Positions 43,412-51,564 of a stretch of 64,000 nucleotides of DNA are shown in pieces (the first letter of the stretch is position 1; each line of letters begins with the position of its first letter). Location of the stretch: the NCBI GenBank assembly GCA_015060205.1, contig SUYY01000001.1, positions 1 through 64,000 on the forward strand, read 5' to 3'. The notes below the pieces were generated by a model, which saw only the letters and a list, made by a program, of their open reading frames with translations, ran no database searches and was not told the DNA's origin. The DNA is from Bacteroidales bacterium. GTDB taxonomy: Bacteria > Bacteroidota > Bacteroidia > Bacteroidales > UBA932. Position numbers and translations under genes: made by a program.

Positions 43412-45202
43412 ATGAAAAAGATAGTATTCGCACTTTTTGCTGCAGTATTCTTCTGCACCGCGTGTTTTGAGATCGAGCAGCCTTATGTATCTGATGAACA
43501 TACCGGACCTATACTCTCTGCTACAATAGAGCAGGAAGACTTGACAAAAACCATGTTGGATAATGGGAAAGTACTATGGTCTGCAAATGACAAGATTGCT
43601 GTTTTCCTGAAGTCAGCCACACCGAGCCAGTATGGAGTTCAGTCCTCATTCGTCGGCAAGCCTTATGCAGACTTTTCGAGCATGTCAAGTATTGTTTCTG
43701 GAAATGAGTGGGAACATGTTGTGGCTTTCTATCCGTTAAGCAGTTCTGTGACCGCTGAGCGAAATAATACTTACTACAAACTGAACATTACTTTACCTGC
43801 TGAACAACAGTATGTTGAAGGTAGTTTCGGAAACGGAGCATTTCCAATGGTGGCGTTAAGCGATGACTATAACCTGGAATTCAAGAATATATGTGGCGGT
43901 ATAAAACTTCAGTTGAAGGGTACCATGAAAGTAGCCTCTATAACTGTTACCGGTAACCGTAATGAGAAACTTTCAGGTAAGGCTGTATTGATCGCTTTTA
44001 TAAATGGTACGAATCCTTCTCTTACCATGGACGGTACCACTGCGTCTAACTCTGTAAGTCTGAATTGTGGTGCGGGTGTACAACTCAATGAAACCTCTGC
44101 GACAGAGTTCATCGTTGCCATACCTCCTATTACATTCTCGAATGGTTTTAGAGTGACCATAAAGGATACTGATGGAGCTGCTTATATCCTCAAAGCAACC
44201 AAGTCAAACACTATCAAGAGGTCTAGCATTCTCGTCATGCCGGAGAAGACGCTTGAGATATCAAGTATTGAAGACAACCTCAGCGGCTGGACAAATGTTT
44301 CGGGAAACTACGGTACTCTTCCTAATCATATCAAGATATTCAAATCGCCATCGACTCTTCAGGGAAGGAGTGCAAATGCATATATAGCAGTATCTGATCT
44401 CAGAAAAGGCGGAAGATGGGATGTATGGAGCGTAGAAGTTGACAGATCTGAAAACAACGGTGCTAACGGATGGCTTACATACAAGACAAACTTCAGTTTC
44501 TGCACACCAAGAACAATATACGACAGCGACTACTGGCAGAACCCTCCTGTAATCGTGAACGGCGGTTTCTTCTACTATGGCGATGACGGATATCGTTATT
44601 CGCAAAGTCTGGCCATCCGAAACGGAGATACTCAGAACCCACTGTCATACAACATCAATTACGAGAACAACGGTTCCACCCTTTGTTATCCGACACGCGG
44701 TGCATTCCTGGAGAAAGCAGACGGCACCTTTGACGCTTGCTGGACATACGTGAACTTCACATGGTATGAGCACTTCGTATATCCGGATCCAGCACCTGCA
44801 AACAACACCAAACAGCCAACTCTTAATTATCCTGCAGGCGGCAACTATTTCGCTGCAAAGACCGGTATCGGCGGAGGTCCGGTGCTGATCCGTAACGGCG
44901 AGGTCAAGAACACTTGGTCAGCCGAAATGCTATCAGGAATCAATCCTACAGGAACTGAGCCAAGAACTGCAGTTGGTGTAACCGCAAACAGAGAGGTTGT
45001 ACTCTTCGTATGTCAGGGTCGCGGTACTTACGATGGTTACACAACTGGAGAGGTGGCAAACATCCTCCGTAACATAGGTTGCGTCGAGGCGATCAACCTT
45101 GACGGTGGAGGATCGACATGCATGCTCGTGAACGGCTATCCGGTATTCACCCCATCAGACGGTTCGCAGAGAGCCGTTGCAAGTACTGTGATGGTTTATT
45201 AA
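43412..45202 (+). CDS. Lipoprotein: fimbrillin-like domain + phosphodiester glycosidase (NAGPA-like) domain
   Basis: I start at ATG 43412 (MKKIVFALFAAVFFCTAC, Cys18), not at the TTG of the track ORF. Residues of roughly 30-290 form a fimbrillin-like domain: LTKTMLDNGKVLWSANDKIAVF, YPLSSS, GAFPMVALSDDYNLEFKNICGGIKLQLKG, GFRVTIKDTDG and RSSILVMPEKTLEI. The C-terminal half carries NAGPA-type motifs: GGGPVLIRNGEV, EPRTAVGVTANREVVLFVCQGR and INLDGGGSTCMLVNG. Domains of that kind remove GlcNAc from phosphodiester-linked sugars. The fusion suggests a surface enzyme mounted on a pilin-like scaffold. It lies 17 bases after peptide 1. Confidence 0.85.
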   Translation: MKKIVFALFAAVFFCTACFEIEQPYVSDEHTGPILSATIEQEDLTKTMLDNGKVLWSANDKIAVFLKSATPSQYGVQSSFVGKPYADFSSMSSIVSGNEWEHVVAFYPLSSSVTAERNNTYYKLNITLPAEQQYVEGSFGNGAFPMVALSDDYNLEFKNICGGIKLQLKGTMKVASITVTGNRNEKLSGKAVLIAFINGTNPSLTMDGTTASNSVSLNCGAGVQLNETSATEFIVAIPPITFSNGFRVTIKDTDGAAYILKATKSNTIKRSSILVMPEKTLEISSIEDNLSGWTNVSGNYGTLPNHIKIFKSPSTLQGRSANAYIAVSDLRKGGRWDVWSVEVDRSENNGANGWLTYKTNFSFCTPRTIYDSDYWQNPPVIVNGGFFYYGDDGYRYSQSLAIRNGDTQNPLSYNINYENNGSTLCYPTRGAFLEKADGTFDACWTYVNFTWYEHFVYPDPAPANNTKQPTLNYPAGGNYFAAKTGIGGGPVLIRNGEVKNTWSAEMLSGINPTGTEPRTAVGVTANREVVLFVCQGRGTYDGYTTGEVANILRNIGCVEAINLDGGGSTCMLVNGYPVFTPSDGSQRAVASTVMVY

Positions 45203-45229
45203 ACATATATATCTAAATCTATTTCTATA

Positions 45230-45346
45230 ATGGGAACTATTCATTGTTATGAGACTCCGGAGACGACAATTCTGGAGATAGAGCCAGAAGGAATTTTTTG
45301 TGGCAGTAATGAAATCGTTGATGAAAACGAGGGATATTGGGAGTAA
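45230..45346 (+). CDS. Small peptide 2 (38 aa, C-terminal GYWE)
   Basis: The ORF encodes MGTIHCYETPETTILEIEPE followed by GIFCGSNEIVDENEGYWE. Its last 18 residues differ from peptide 1 only by Leu/Phe and Asn/Asp changes, and the DNA identity runs past the stop (GGGAGTAAT.TATTA.TTTG) into the spacer. The conserved cysteine and the EGYWE end are the fixed features. It stands 18 bases before the next lipoprotein ATG. Function unknown; a regulatory, chaperone-like or processed peptide is possible. Confidence 0.7.
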   Translation: MGTIHCYETPETTILEIEPEGIFCGSNEIVDENEGYWE

Positions 45347-45364
45347 TGTATTAATTTGAAAGTT

Positions 45365-46954
45365 ATGAAGAAGATTATATTCTCATCTTTACTTGCAGCA
45401 TTGACATTTGCAGCATGTCAGGAGATAGAACAGGCGGCTCCTGAAACATCGAAAACACCTGCTCCTGAGTATCTCATTCTTAAAGGTACTGTCGAGCAGA
45501 GCGATTTGACCAAGACTACACTGAGTGAGGATAACGAAGTACTCTGGTATGCCGGGGACTGTATCGCTACCTTCCTGAAGTCAGCGACCTTGAATATGTA
45601 TCAGACAACAGACAGGGATGCCGGCAAAAGTTACTCGGAGTTTGAGTATATCCTCTCAGGCGACAAGGTCCTCGGAGAGGATTGGGACCACATCGTGGCC
45701 TACTATCCATACAGCAAGGATGTAGAATGTGCCAAGGCTGACGGCTCATACGCCCTTGATGTCGAACTTCCCGCAACTCAATACCACCGCTCTAACAGTT
45801 TCGGATTAGGCGCATTCCCGATGGTAGCAGTCGGTGAGGATACTGACCTCAGATTCAGAAATGTATGCGGTGCCATCAAACTTGAGTTCAAGGGTGATGT
45901 GTCTATCAAGGATGTTACGATAATAGGTAACAAGAACGAAAAACTCTCAGGTCCGGCTGTTGTGACTGCACTTCCTGACTATGGCATCCCTACCATCAAG
46001 ATGGCGGAGAATGCATCAACATCCGTTACCATGACATGCGACGAAGGCTGGGGAGAATTGCAGAGTGGCGATCTCGTTCTCAGCAATCAGAACATCTTCA
46101 TCATCACTGTCCCTCCTGTAGAGTTCAAGGAAGGCTTCACTGTTACAGTGACCGATTCACAGGGCAAGACCTACACCATCACTACGAAAAGATCAAATAC
46201 AGTATTAAGATCGAGTATACTTGTAATGCCTGCTATCGAATTGCCAGAGAAATGTGATTATGTTGATGAGTGGGGAAACAACCTTGGCCAGGGAATCGAA
46301 ATTGACGGAACCATCTGGGCTCCGGTCAACTGCGGCTATCACCCTACAGACTTCAAATACGGCAAACTCTATCAGTGGGGTAGAAAATATGGTCAGGGAT
46401 ATTCTTCCGATGGTGTGACTCCTTCTTTCCAGAATGGACCGGTATCATTGGCTCAAGGCCAGTCAACTGAGAATGAAAACTGCTTCTTTATAGTATCTTC
46501 GCCAACAACAGCCACTAAATACAGCTGGTTGAATGTAGATAACAGAACAGTATGGAACAGCGGTACAGATGCTGCACCTGTAAAGACACAATATGATCCT
46601 TGTCCTAAAGGATGGCGAGTTCCGACTAATGCAGAACTTACTTCATTGAACAGCAATAAGTCATCATGGTCAGAAGACAATACAGGTCTGTCCGGAATCT
46701 GGTTTAGTGGCAAAACTGCTTATTCTGAAGAAGCCAACAGGATTTTCCTGCCTGCCGGAGGACGTCGAACCAGTCTTAAAGGAGATGCTGAAGAAAGGGA
46801 AGACAGAGGATATTACTGGTCTTCTCAGGCATATGACAGCAAATATGTTATCGACGGCATGATGCTCCTTCTCGTAAATAGGGAAACCAACATTGCAGCA
46901 ATCTCTCATGCCGGTCGTAGTGCTGCACACTCTGTCCGTTGTGTTCAGGAGTAG
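45365..46954 (+). CDS. Lipoprotein: fimbrillin-like domain + Fibrobacter-type paralogous (FISUMP) domain
   Basis: The ATG at 45365 (MKKIIFSSLLAALTFAAC, Cys18) is preferred to the TTG of the track. The first 300 residues parallel the preceding lipoprotein closely (LTKTTLSEDNEVLWYAGDCIATFLKSATL, YYPYSKD, GAFPMVAVGEDTDLRFRNVCGAIKLEFKG, RSSILVMPAIELP). The C-terminal part is the FISUMP type: GTIWAPVNCGYHPTD, YDPCPKGWRVPTNAEL, FLPAGGRR, YYWSSQ and SVRCVQE. Such domains are common on surface lipoproteins and fimbrial tip-like proteins; the function is unclear. A terminator follows. Confidence 0.82.
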   Translation: MKKIIFSSLLAALTFAACQEIEQAAPETSKTPAPEYLILKGTVEQSDLTKTTLSEDNEVLWYAGDCIATFLKSATLNMYQTTDRDAGKSYSEFEYILSGDKVLGEDWDHIVAYYPYSKDVECAKADGSYALDVELPATQYHRSNSFGLGAFPMVAVGEDTDLRFRNVCGAIKLEFKGDVSIKDVTIIGNKNEKLSGPAVVTALPDYGIPTIKMAENASTSVTMTCDEGWGELQSGDLVLSNQNIFIITVPPVEFKEGFTVTVTDSQGKTYTITTKRSNTVLRSSILVMPAIELPEKCDYVDEWGNNLGQGIEIDGTIWAPVNCGYHPTDFKYGKLYQWGRKYGQGYSSDGVTPSFQNGPVSLAQGQSTENENCFFIVSSPTTATKYSWLNVDNRTVWNSGTDAAPVKTQYDPCPKGWRVPTNAELTSLNSNKSSWSEDNTGLSGIWFSGKTAYSEEANRIFLPAGGRRTSLKGDAEEREDRGYYWSSQAYDSKYVIDGMMLLLVNRETNIAAISHAGRSAAHSVRCVQE

Positions 46955-47018
46955 ATTATTATTCGACCTATGACAGTGAAATTGTTTTCTATCCGTCACA
47001 GGAAGTGCAACTGATTTT

Positions 47019-47060
47019 AAAGGCTTTCAGGAAATTTGACCTGAGAGCCTTTAATTTTTA
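47019..47060 (+). terminator. Terminator after the peptide/lipoprotein cassettes
   Basis: AAAGGCTTTCAGG at 47019-47031 pairs with CCTGAGAGCCTTT at 47040-47052 (12 of 13), followed by AATTTTTATT. Confidence 0.85.
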
Positions 47061-47097
47061 TTATATTCTCCTTGAAAATGGGACCACATTGGACGGT

Positions 47098-47210
47098 TTA
47101 GTTACCTTGCCAGGGTAAACACCACTACAGAGTGGATGAAGACGGCCTCCGCGACGAAGTCGTGGGAGGGATGGAGTCGGAACTTGTTCCGACGAACCAA
47201 GCCAAACTTA
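47098..47210 (-). ncRNA. Candidate structured RNA or dispersed repeat (four hairpins)
   Basis: In about 100 bases lie four consecutive inverted repeats: TTACC..GGTAA, CCACT-ACAG-AGTGG, CCTCC.CGAC-GAA-GTCG..GGAGG and GTCGGAA-CTTG-TTCCGAC. On the minus strand a TAAGTTTG box (47210-47203) lies just upstream of the last hairpin, so a short minus-strand RNA is possible. No ORF covers the stretch. It may instead be another intergenic repeat; strand and borders are uncertain. The rest of the 338-base gap holds only the two terminators listed. Confidence 0.35.
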
Positions 47211-47240
47211 TCCCACCGTCACTGTCGTCATATATAAATG

Positions 47241-47273
47241 AAAAAGGAGATGACCAAGTAGTCACCCCCTTTT
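47241..47273 (-). terminator. Terminator of the ROK kinase gene
   Basis: On the minus strand AAAAGGGGGTGACTACTTGG with TCATCTCCTTTTT folds as AAAAGG.GGTGAC/GTCATC.CCTTTT and ends in a T-run, 21 bases after the gene's stop. A related GGGGGTGACTA motif appears near 43032. Confidence 0.7.
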
Positions 47274-47293
47274 ATTATGGTATCCGGTAACGG

Positions 47294-48250
47294 TTAGAGT
47301 TCCCAGGCAAGGGCAGATGCGCCGAGGATGGCAGCATCAGACTCCTTGAGTTGTGAGAACACGATCTTCACCTTATCCTTCCACAATGAGAGGACATTCT
47401 CGTTCATGGCCTCTTCCATAGGTGCAAGGAGGAATTCCTTAGCCCTTGCAAGACCACCGAAGAGTACGATTGCCTCAGGGGCGCTGAATGCGATGAAGTC
47501 AGCGAATGAACGACCGAGGATTCTACCTGTGAAGTCAAATATCTTGAGAGCAAGTTTATCTCCATCCTTGGCAGCGTCATAGACGTCCTTGGAAGCGATT
47601 GAATCAAGGTTTCTGAGTACAGAAGGTTCATCTGAAAGTTCAAGCCATTCACGTGCCGTACGCGCTACACCCATTGCCGAGCAGTATGCCTCGAGACATC
47701 CTGTCTTTCCGCAGTTGCAGTAGCGTCCGTTGTTGCGCACAGCAGCAGTATGACCAAGTTCACCTGCGAAGCCGTCGTGACCGTAAACCACTTCACCGTT
47801 GATTACAATACCGGAACCTACTCCTGTACCGAGAGTGATCATGATGAAGTTCTTCATGCCTCTTGCAGCACCATAGGTCATTTCACCTACTGCAGCAGCA
47901 TTAGCATCGTTTGTAAGTGCGACAGGAAGACCTTCCATAGCCTCTGAAAGAAGTTTTGCAAACTCCACCTTGCAACGGCCCCAACGAAGATTCGGAGCGT
48001 TCTCGATTGTACCCGTATAGTAGTTACCGTTAGGAGCACCTACTCCGATTCCTCTTACAAGTCCTTCTACGCCAGCCTCCTTGATGACCTTGCGTACAGC
48101 CTCAGCGAGTTCTGCGATGAACAGAGCGATATCCTCATATGTATCCGTACGGATAACTGTCTGCGCCAGAACTGTTCCTCTGGCATCAACTACACCGATT
48201 TTCGAGGTCTGACCTCCTACGTCTATACCGACTACGTATGTTGAATCCAT
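47294..48250 (-). CDS. ROK-family sugar kinase (glucokinase-like)
   Basis: The 318-residue protein has the ROK layout: ATP-binding VVGIDVGGQTSKIGVVD at the start, NDANAAAVGEMTYG, LGTGVGSGIVING and the zinc/ROK signature GELGHTAAVRNNGRYCNCGKTGCLEAY. Such enzymes phosphorylate glucose or N-acetyl sugars after uptake. It stands 12 bases downstream of the FHS sugar porter gene, so the pair likely imports and phosphorylates glucose or a related hexose. The exact sugar is not known. Confidence 0.9.
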   Translation of the reverse strand: MDSTYVVGIDVGGQTSKIGVVDARGTVLAQTVIRTDTYEDIALFIAELAEAVRKVIKEAGVEGLVRGIGVGAPNGNYYTGTIENAPNLRWGRCKVEFAKLLSEAMEGLPVALTNDANAAAVGEMTYGAARGMKNFIMITLGTGVGSGIVINGEVVYGHDGFAGELGHTAAVRNNGRYCNCGKTGCLEAYCSAMGVARTAREWLELSDEPSVLRNLDSIASKDVYDAAKDGDKLALKIFDFTGRILGRSFADFIAFSAPEAIVLFGGLARAKEFLLAPMEEAMNENVLSLWKDKVKIVFSQLKESDAAILGASALAWEL

Positions 48251-48262
48251 GATATATAAAGA

Positions 48263-49513
48263 TTATTTGTTAGTTTTTGAACCGATAAGTGCAAACCAGA
48301 GGATGTATGCAAGGGCAGCGATGAGCACCCAGTAACTGTTGATATAACCGGCAGCGTCAGCGACAGCACCCTGTACAAGCGGAACGATACCGCCACCCAT
48401 CACCATCACCATGAACAGGCCTGAAGCGATTGAAGTATATTTTCCGAGACCCTCTACTGCAAGATTGAAGATAGCGCCCCACATTACAGAAGTACAGAGA
48501 CCGCAGACCACGAAGAAGAGGATCGCTACAGGAACTTCTGTTCCAAGAAGAGCGACCTTCCATGCTGAAGGGAGGAACATTCCAAGAAGAAGGAATATAA
48601 TACCCGCTGAACTTACGCTCACCATCATCGTACGGCTTGAAACCTTACCTCCGATAGCACCTGCTACCAGACGTCCGCAGAGCATGAGGAACCAGTAGGC
48701 ACCTACGAGTGTACCTGCAACTCCGGCAGCGATTCCAAGACCGTCAGCAGATGTCATGTAAAGGTTTGCCACGTTAGGAATACCTACCTCGATACCCACA
48801 TAAAGGAAGATTGCGATTACACCGAACACGAGATTCTTGTGCGAAATAGCACCCTTGATGCTTTCCATCGTGCTTTCCTTCTTTACATTTCCTTCTGCTG
48901 CTGCAGCCTCAAGTTCAGGCTCCGGAATATGAGAGAAGAAAATGATGATGAAAGCAAGTGCAAAGATAGCCATTGCTATGAAGAGAGCAGGGTTTACGTC
49001 AGCAACCTGAGTCTTCTCTGTAACCTCACCGATAAGATAACCTGCAAGAACAGGAACGATTGTAGCGGCGAGAGAGTTGAGGGAGCCGCCAAGTTGGATA
49101 AGTTGGTTACCCTTGTTTCCACCACCACCGAGGGTGTTAAGCATAGGGTTCACGACTGTATTGAGCATACACATTGAGAATCCTGAAACGAATGCTCCGA
49201 GAAGGTAGATTGCAAAACTGCTGAATACACCTGAAAGGTAAGAGATTCCGACACCTATGAATCCTACAGTCACCGCTGCAAGAGAAGTGAATTTGTAACC
49301 CTTGCCCTTGAGAAGGAATCCTGCAGGAAGTCCCATGAAGGCATATGCGATGAAGTTCGCTGCATTACCGAGTTGGGACATGAGGTTTGTGGCTCCGAAC
49401 TGAGCCTTTGCGATAATACCCATTGGGTTCTGAAGTCCTGTCACGAACGAAATCATTGCAAAAAGGAAGAACATGATTCCGATTGCCAGAACATTGCCTT
49501 TGTTTTTGTTCAT
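48263..49513 (-). CDS. Sugar MFS transporter, FHS (glucose/galactose) family
   Basis: The 416-residue membrane protein begins MNKNKGNVLAIGIMFFLFAMISFVTGLQNPM and has about twelve hydrophobic segments. Family-typical GFSMCMLNTVVNPMLNTLGGGGNKGNQLIQLGGSLNSLAATIVPVLAGYLIG is the proton-coupled glucose/galactose porter hallmark in Bacteroidetes. It is the first gene of the porter-kinase operon. The 330-base gap upstream contains an unusual hairpin (49614). Confidence 0.92.
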   Translation of the reverse strand: MNKNKGNVLAIGIMFFLFAMISFVTGLQNPMGIIAKAQFGATNLMSQLGNAANFIAYAFMGLPAGFLLKGKGYKFTSLAAVTVGFIGVGISYLSGVFSSFAIYLLGAFVSGFSMCMLNTVVNPMLNTLGGGGNKGNQLIQLGGSLNSLAATIVPVLAGYLIGEVTEKTQVADVNPALFIAMAIFALAFIIIFFSHIPEPELEAAAAEGNVKKESTMESIKGAISHKNLVFGVIAIFLYVGIEVGIPNVANLYMTSADGLGIAAGVAGTLVGAYWFLMLCGRLVAGAIGGKVSSRTMMVSVSSAGIIFLLLGMFLPSAWKVALLGTEVPVAILFFVVCGLCTSVMWGAIFNLAVEGLGKYTSIASGLFMVMVMGGGIVPLVQGAVADAAGYINSYWVLIAALAYILWFALIGSKTNK

Positions 49514-49613
49514 TGCTTTTGTGTTTTATGTGTTAATAATTTCTGAAGTCAGTTCAAAAACGGGTCTAATATACGAATAATTTTCCATTCAGAGACCATA
49601 TGACAAAAAAATA

Positions 49614-49641
49614 GCATGGTCCCCTCCCCAAGGGACCATGC
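49614..49641. other. Perfect 10-bp hairpin in the gap upstream of the sugar porter
   Basis: GCATGGTCCC-CTCCCCAA-GGGACCATGC lies in the divergent gap 49514-49843. On either strand it is followed by an AT-rich run rather than a T-run. It could be part of the sugar-porter leader or a separate regulatory element. The remainder of the gap is AT-rich and holds no gene that I can see. Confidence 0.5.
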
Positions 49642-49829
49642 TGTATATAAAACGAACTTAACAAATAGACACGAAAAAATTCTGATGTCTGGTACAAAGG
49701 TAATGATTTAAAATTAACTTCCAAATTTTTGCTAAAGATTTTAAAACATTTTCTACAAATCCGTACAATTTGACGCCAAACACGCGAATAATGATTTCAA
49801 GTGACATTCGACTATATAAATATATTGTA

Positions 49830-49837
49830 TATCTTTG
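49830..49837 (+). promoter_or_regulatory. -7 box of the outer-membrane protein gene
   Basis: TATCTTTG at 49830-49837 ends seven bases before the ATG at 49844, so the transcript may begin at or next to the start codon (leaderless). The ORF-track TTG start at 49835 lies inside the box and is rejected. Confidence 0.55.
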
Positions 49838-49843
49838 CAGCCT

Positions 49844-50452
49844 ATGAACTTACGAAGGATATTTTTGAGTCTGACCGCGATTTTTGCATGCACTGCGGCT
49901 ATGGCATCGGATGGCGACAAGGTCATCAAGGGATTTTCAGGAGGAATGATGGTACACACAGGATACCAGTTCGGAGGAGACAACCCATACGGATTGAATT
50001 TCAGCAATGCGACTTTCGGAATAGGAGGATGCGCGAAACTTCGGTTCACGGAGCACTTCCGGACAGGTTTTGAAGGATATTTCTCAATAGCCCCTACCAA
50101 AAGAGGCGTGGAGAGCGGCAGTCACAACAAATTGTTCTGGACAGGCGCTCTGGCTGACTGGATCTGGCAGACAGGAAAATTCTACCCCTATGTGGGTGCT
50201 ACTGTCGGAGGAGGAATGGAAACGGCTCTTTACATGTTCGAGGGAGACAAGCACGACTGGATTCCTGAAGGCAATGCAGTGCTCAACAAGAAACCGTTCT
50301 TCGCTTTCGATCCGTTCGTTGGAGTGGAATATGCCGTCGGAAAGGCCCTGCGACTCACACTCAAGGCCGACTGGATGATTGCAATCAACTCAGACGGACT
50401 CAACAGACCACAAGGTCCGCGTATCTATTTCGGATTCATTTTCGCCCACTGA
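49844..50452 (+). CDS. Small outer-membrane beta-barrel protein
   Basis: From ATG 49844 the 202 residues start with a signal peptide (MNLRRIFLSLTAIFACTAAMA). Alternating strands follow: MMVHTGYQFGG, TFGIGGCAKLRFTEHFRTGFEGYFS, YPYVGATVGGGMETALYMF, FFAFDPFVGVEYAVG and a terminal YFGFIFAH. This fits an eight-stranded OmpW/OmpA-like barrel. No substrate or role can be given. It converges on the AraC regulator with a five-base gap. Confidence 0.75.
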   Translation: MNLRRIFLSLTAIFACTAAMASDGDKVIKGFSGGMMVHTGYQFGGDNPYGLNFSNATFGIGGCAKLRFTEHFRTGFEGYFSIAPTKRGVESGSHNKLFWTGALADWIWQTGKFYPYVGATVGGGMETALYMFEGDKHDWIPEGNAVLNKKPFFAFDPFVGVEYAVGKALRLTLKADWMIAINSDGLNRPQGPRIYFGFIFAH

Positions 50453-50457
50453 CGGGA

Positions 50458-51372
50458 CTAGGAATTTCTGTACTCACTTGGAGTCATGCCGGTTCTGGCC
50501 TTGAAGAACTTATAGAATACCGACTGGTTAGGGAAATTCAGCCTATAGACTATCTCCTTGATGGCAAGACCGGAATATTTCAAAAGGTTCTTGGCCTCGA
50601 GGATTACGTATGCATCAATCCACTCCGGAGCGGAACGTCCTGTGACACTCTTGATCACGCGTGAAAGATATTTAGGTGTAAGACACAGTTTGTCAGCATA
50701 AAAACCGACATTCCTGTACTCGGTATGATACTGTGAGACAAGTTTGAGGAACTGGTCTGCCAGCATCCTGCTTCTGCTTGATACCTTTTCTTCAATGCCA
50801 TCGCCATTCTGAAGTCTTTCTGACCAGACTCCGGCCATGAAGTAGAATAAAGACGACAGGATAGACCTGATACATTCCATCTTGAATGGCGTCTCCTGCT
50901 GGATCACCTTTGCCATCAACGATATATGCTCACGAAGCATGTTCTTCTGGTTCTCGTCCAGTTCAATGCTCGGTTTATCCACAAAGGAAAGATTCTTGGT
51001 GAATATCTTGTTGACATCAAGCATGAGGTTGGCTACGAAATCCTTCGACATCATTACGCATACGTAGCGAAGATCTGTCTTCACCGAATCCACAAGTTCG
51101 TTGACTCTGACTATGTTTCCGGGAGGATTCAGAAAGAGCATGCCGCTCTTCAACTCATGCTCTTCAAGATTGACATTGAGAGTTATATGACCGCTGATAC
51201 AATATATCACCATGAAACCGTCAAAACGACATGGATGCGCCAGAGGCTGATGTGACTCGGAAATATTCACGTCCATTATGAAGAAATCGTCACCCATCCC
51301 AATACATGGAGAATCGGCAAAAATCTTCTTGAAACGGCTTATCGAGATGTCATGCATAGAGGTTGCTTCCAT
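50458..51372 (-). CDS. AraC-family transcriptional regulator
   Basis: From the ATG at 51372 (MEATSMHDISISRFKKIF) the protein has 304 residues. The N-terminal part is a cupin-like sensing domain (FDGFMVIYCISGHITLNVNLEEHELKSGMLFLNPPG). The C-terminal double helix-turn-helix shows ADKLCLTPKYLSRVIKSVTGRSAPEWI and LNFPNQSVFYKFFKARTGMTPSEYR. It is a one-component regulator; the target is unknown. The longer track start adds residues from an AT-rich leader and is less likely. Confidence 0.88.
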   Translation of the reverse strand: MEATSMHDISISRFKKIFADSPCIGMGDDFFIMDVNISESHQPLAHPCRFDGFMVIYCISGHITLNVNLEEHELKSGMLFLNPPGNIVRVNELVDSVKTDLRYVCVMMSKDFVANLMLDVNKIFTKNLSFVDKPSIELDENQKNMLREHISLMAKVIQQETPFKMECIRSILSSLFYFMAGVWSERLQNGDGIEEKVSSRSRMLADQFLKLVSQYHTEYRNVGFYADKLCLTPKYLSRVIKSVTGRSAPEWIDAYVILEAKNLLKYSGLAIKEIVYRLNFPNQSVFYKFFKARTGMTPSEYRNS

Positions 51373-51500
51373 TATCTGTGTATAAAATTTAATCCTTAAT
51401 ATAACCAAAAAACACTCAGATTGGTAAAAGTACTATTCTTTTTCTACCTTTTGATATCATCTCTACCAATCGACAATAATTTCACCCTAACGACAAAACG

Positions 51501-51531
51501 AAAGCGAAGTGACGGCCCGCCACTTCGCTTT
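51501..51531. terminator. Terminator of the acyl-CoA synthetase gene
   Basis: AAAGCGAAGTG and CACTTCGCTTT form an 11-bp perfect stem. It lies 33 bases beyond the minus-strand stop at 51565; on the minus strand CGTTTTGTCG follows. Confidence 0.7.
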
Positions 51532-51564
51532 CATCTTATATTTAAATATGAATCAATGCATGTA

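Noticed and set aside
43412-46954. Complete fimbria operon with usher or anchor genes
   Set aside because: No FimB/Mfa2-type anchor or assembly gene is present; only the fimbrillin-like lipoprotein domain is seen.
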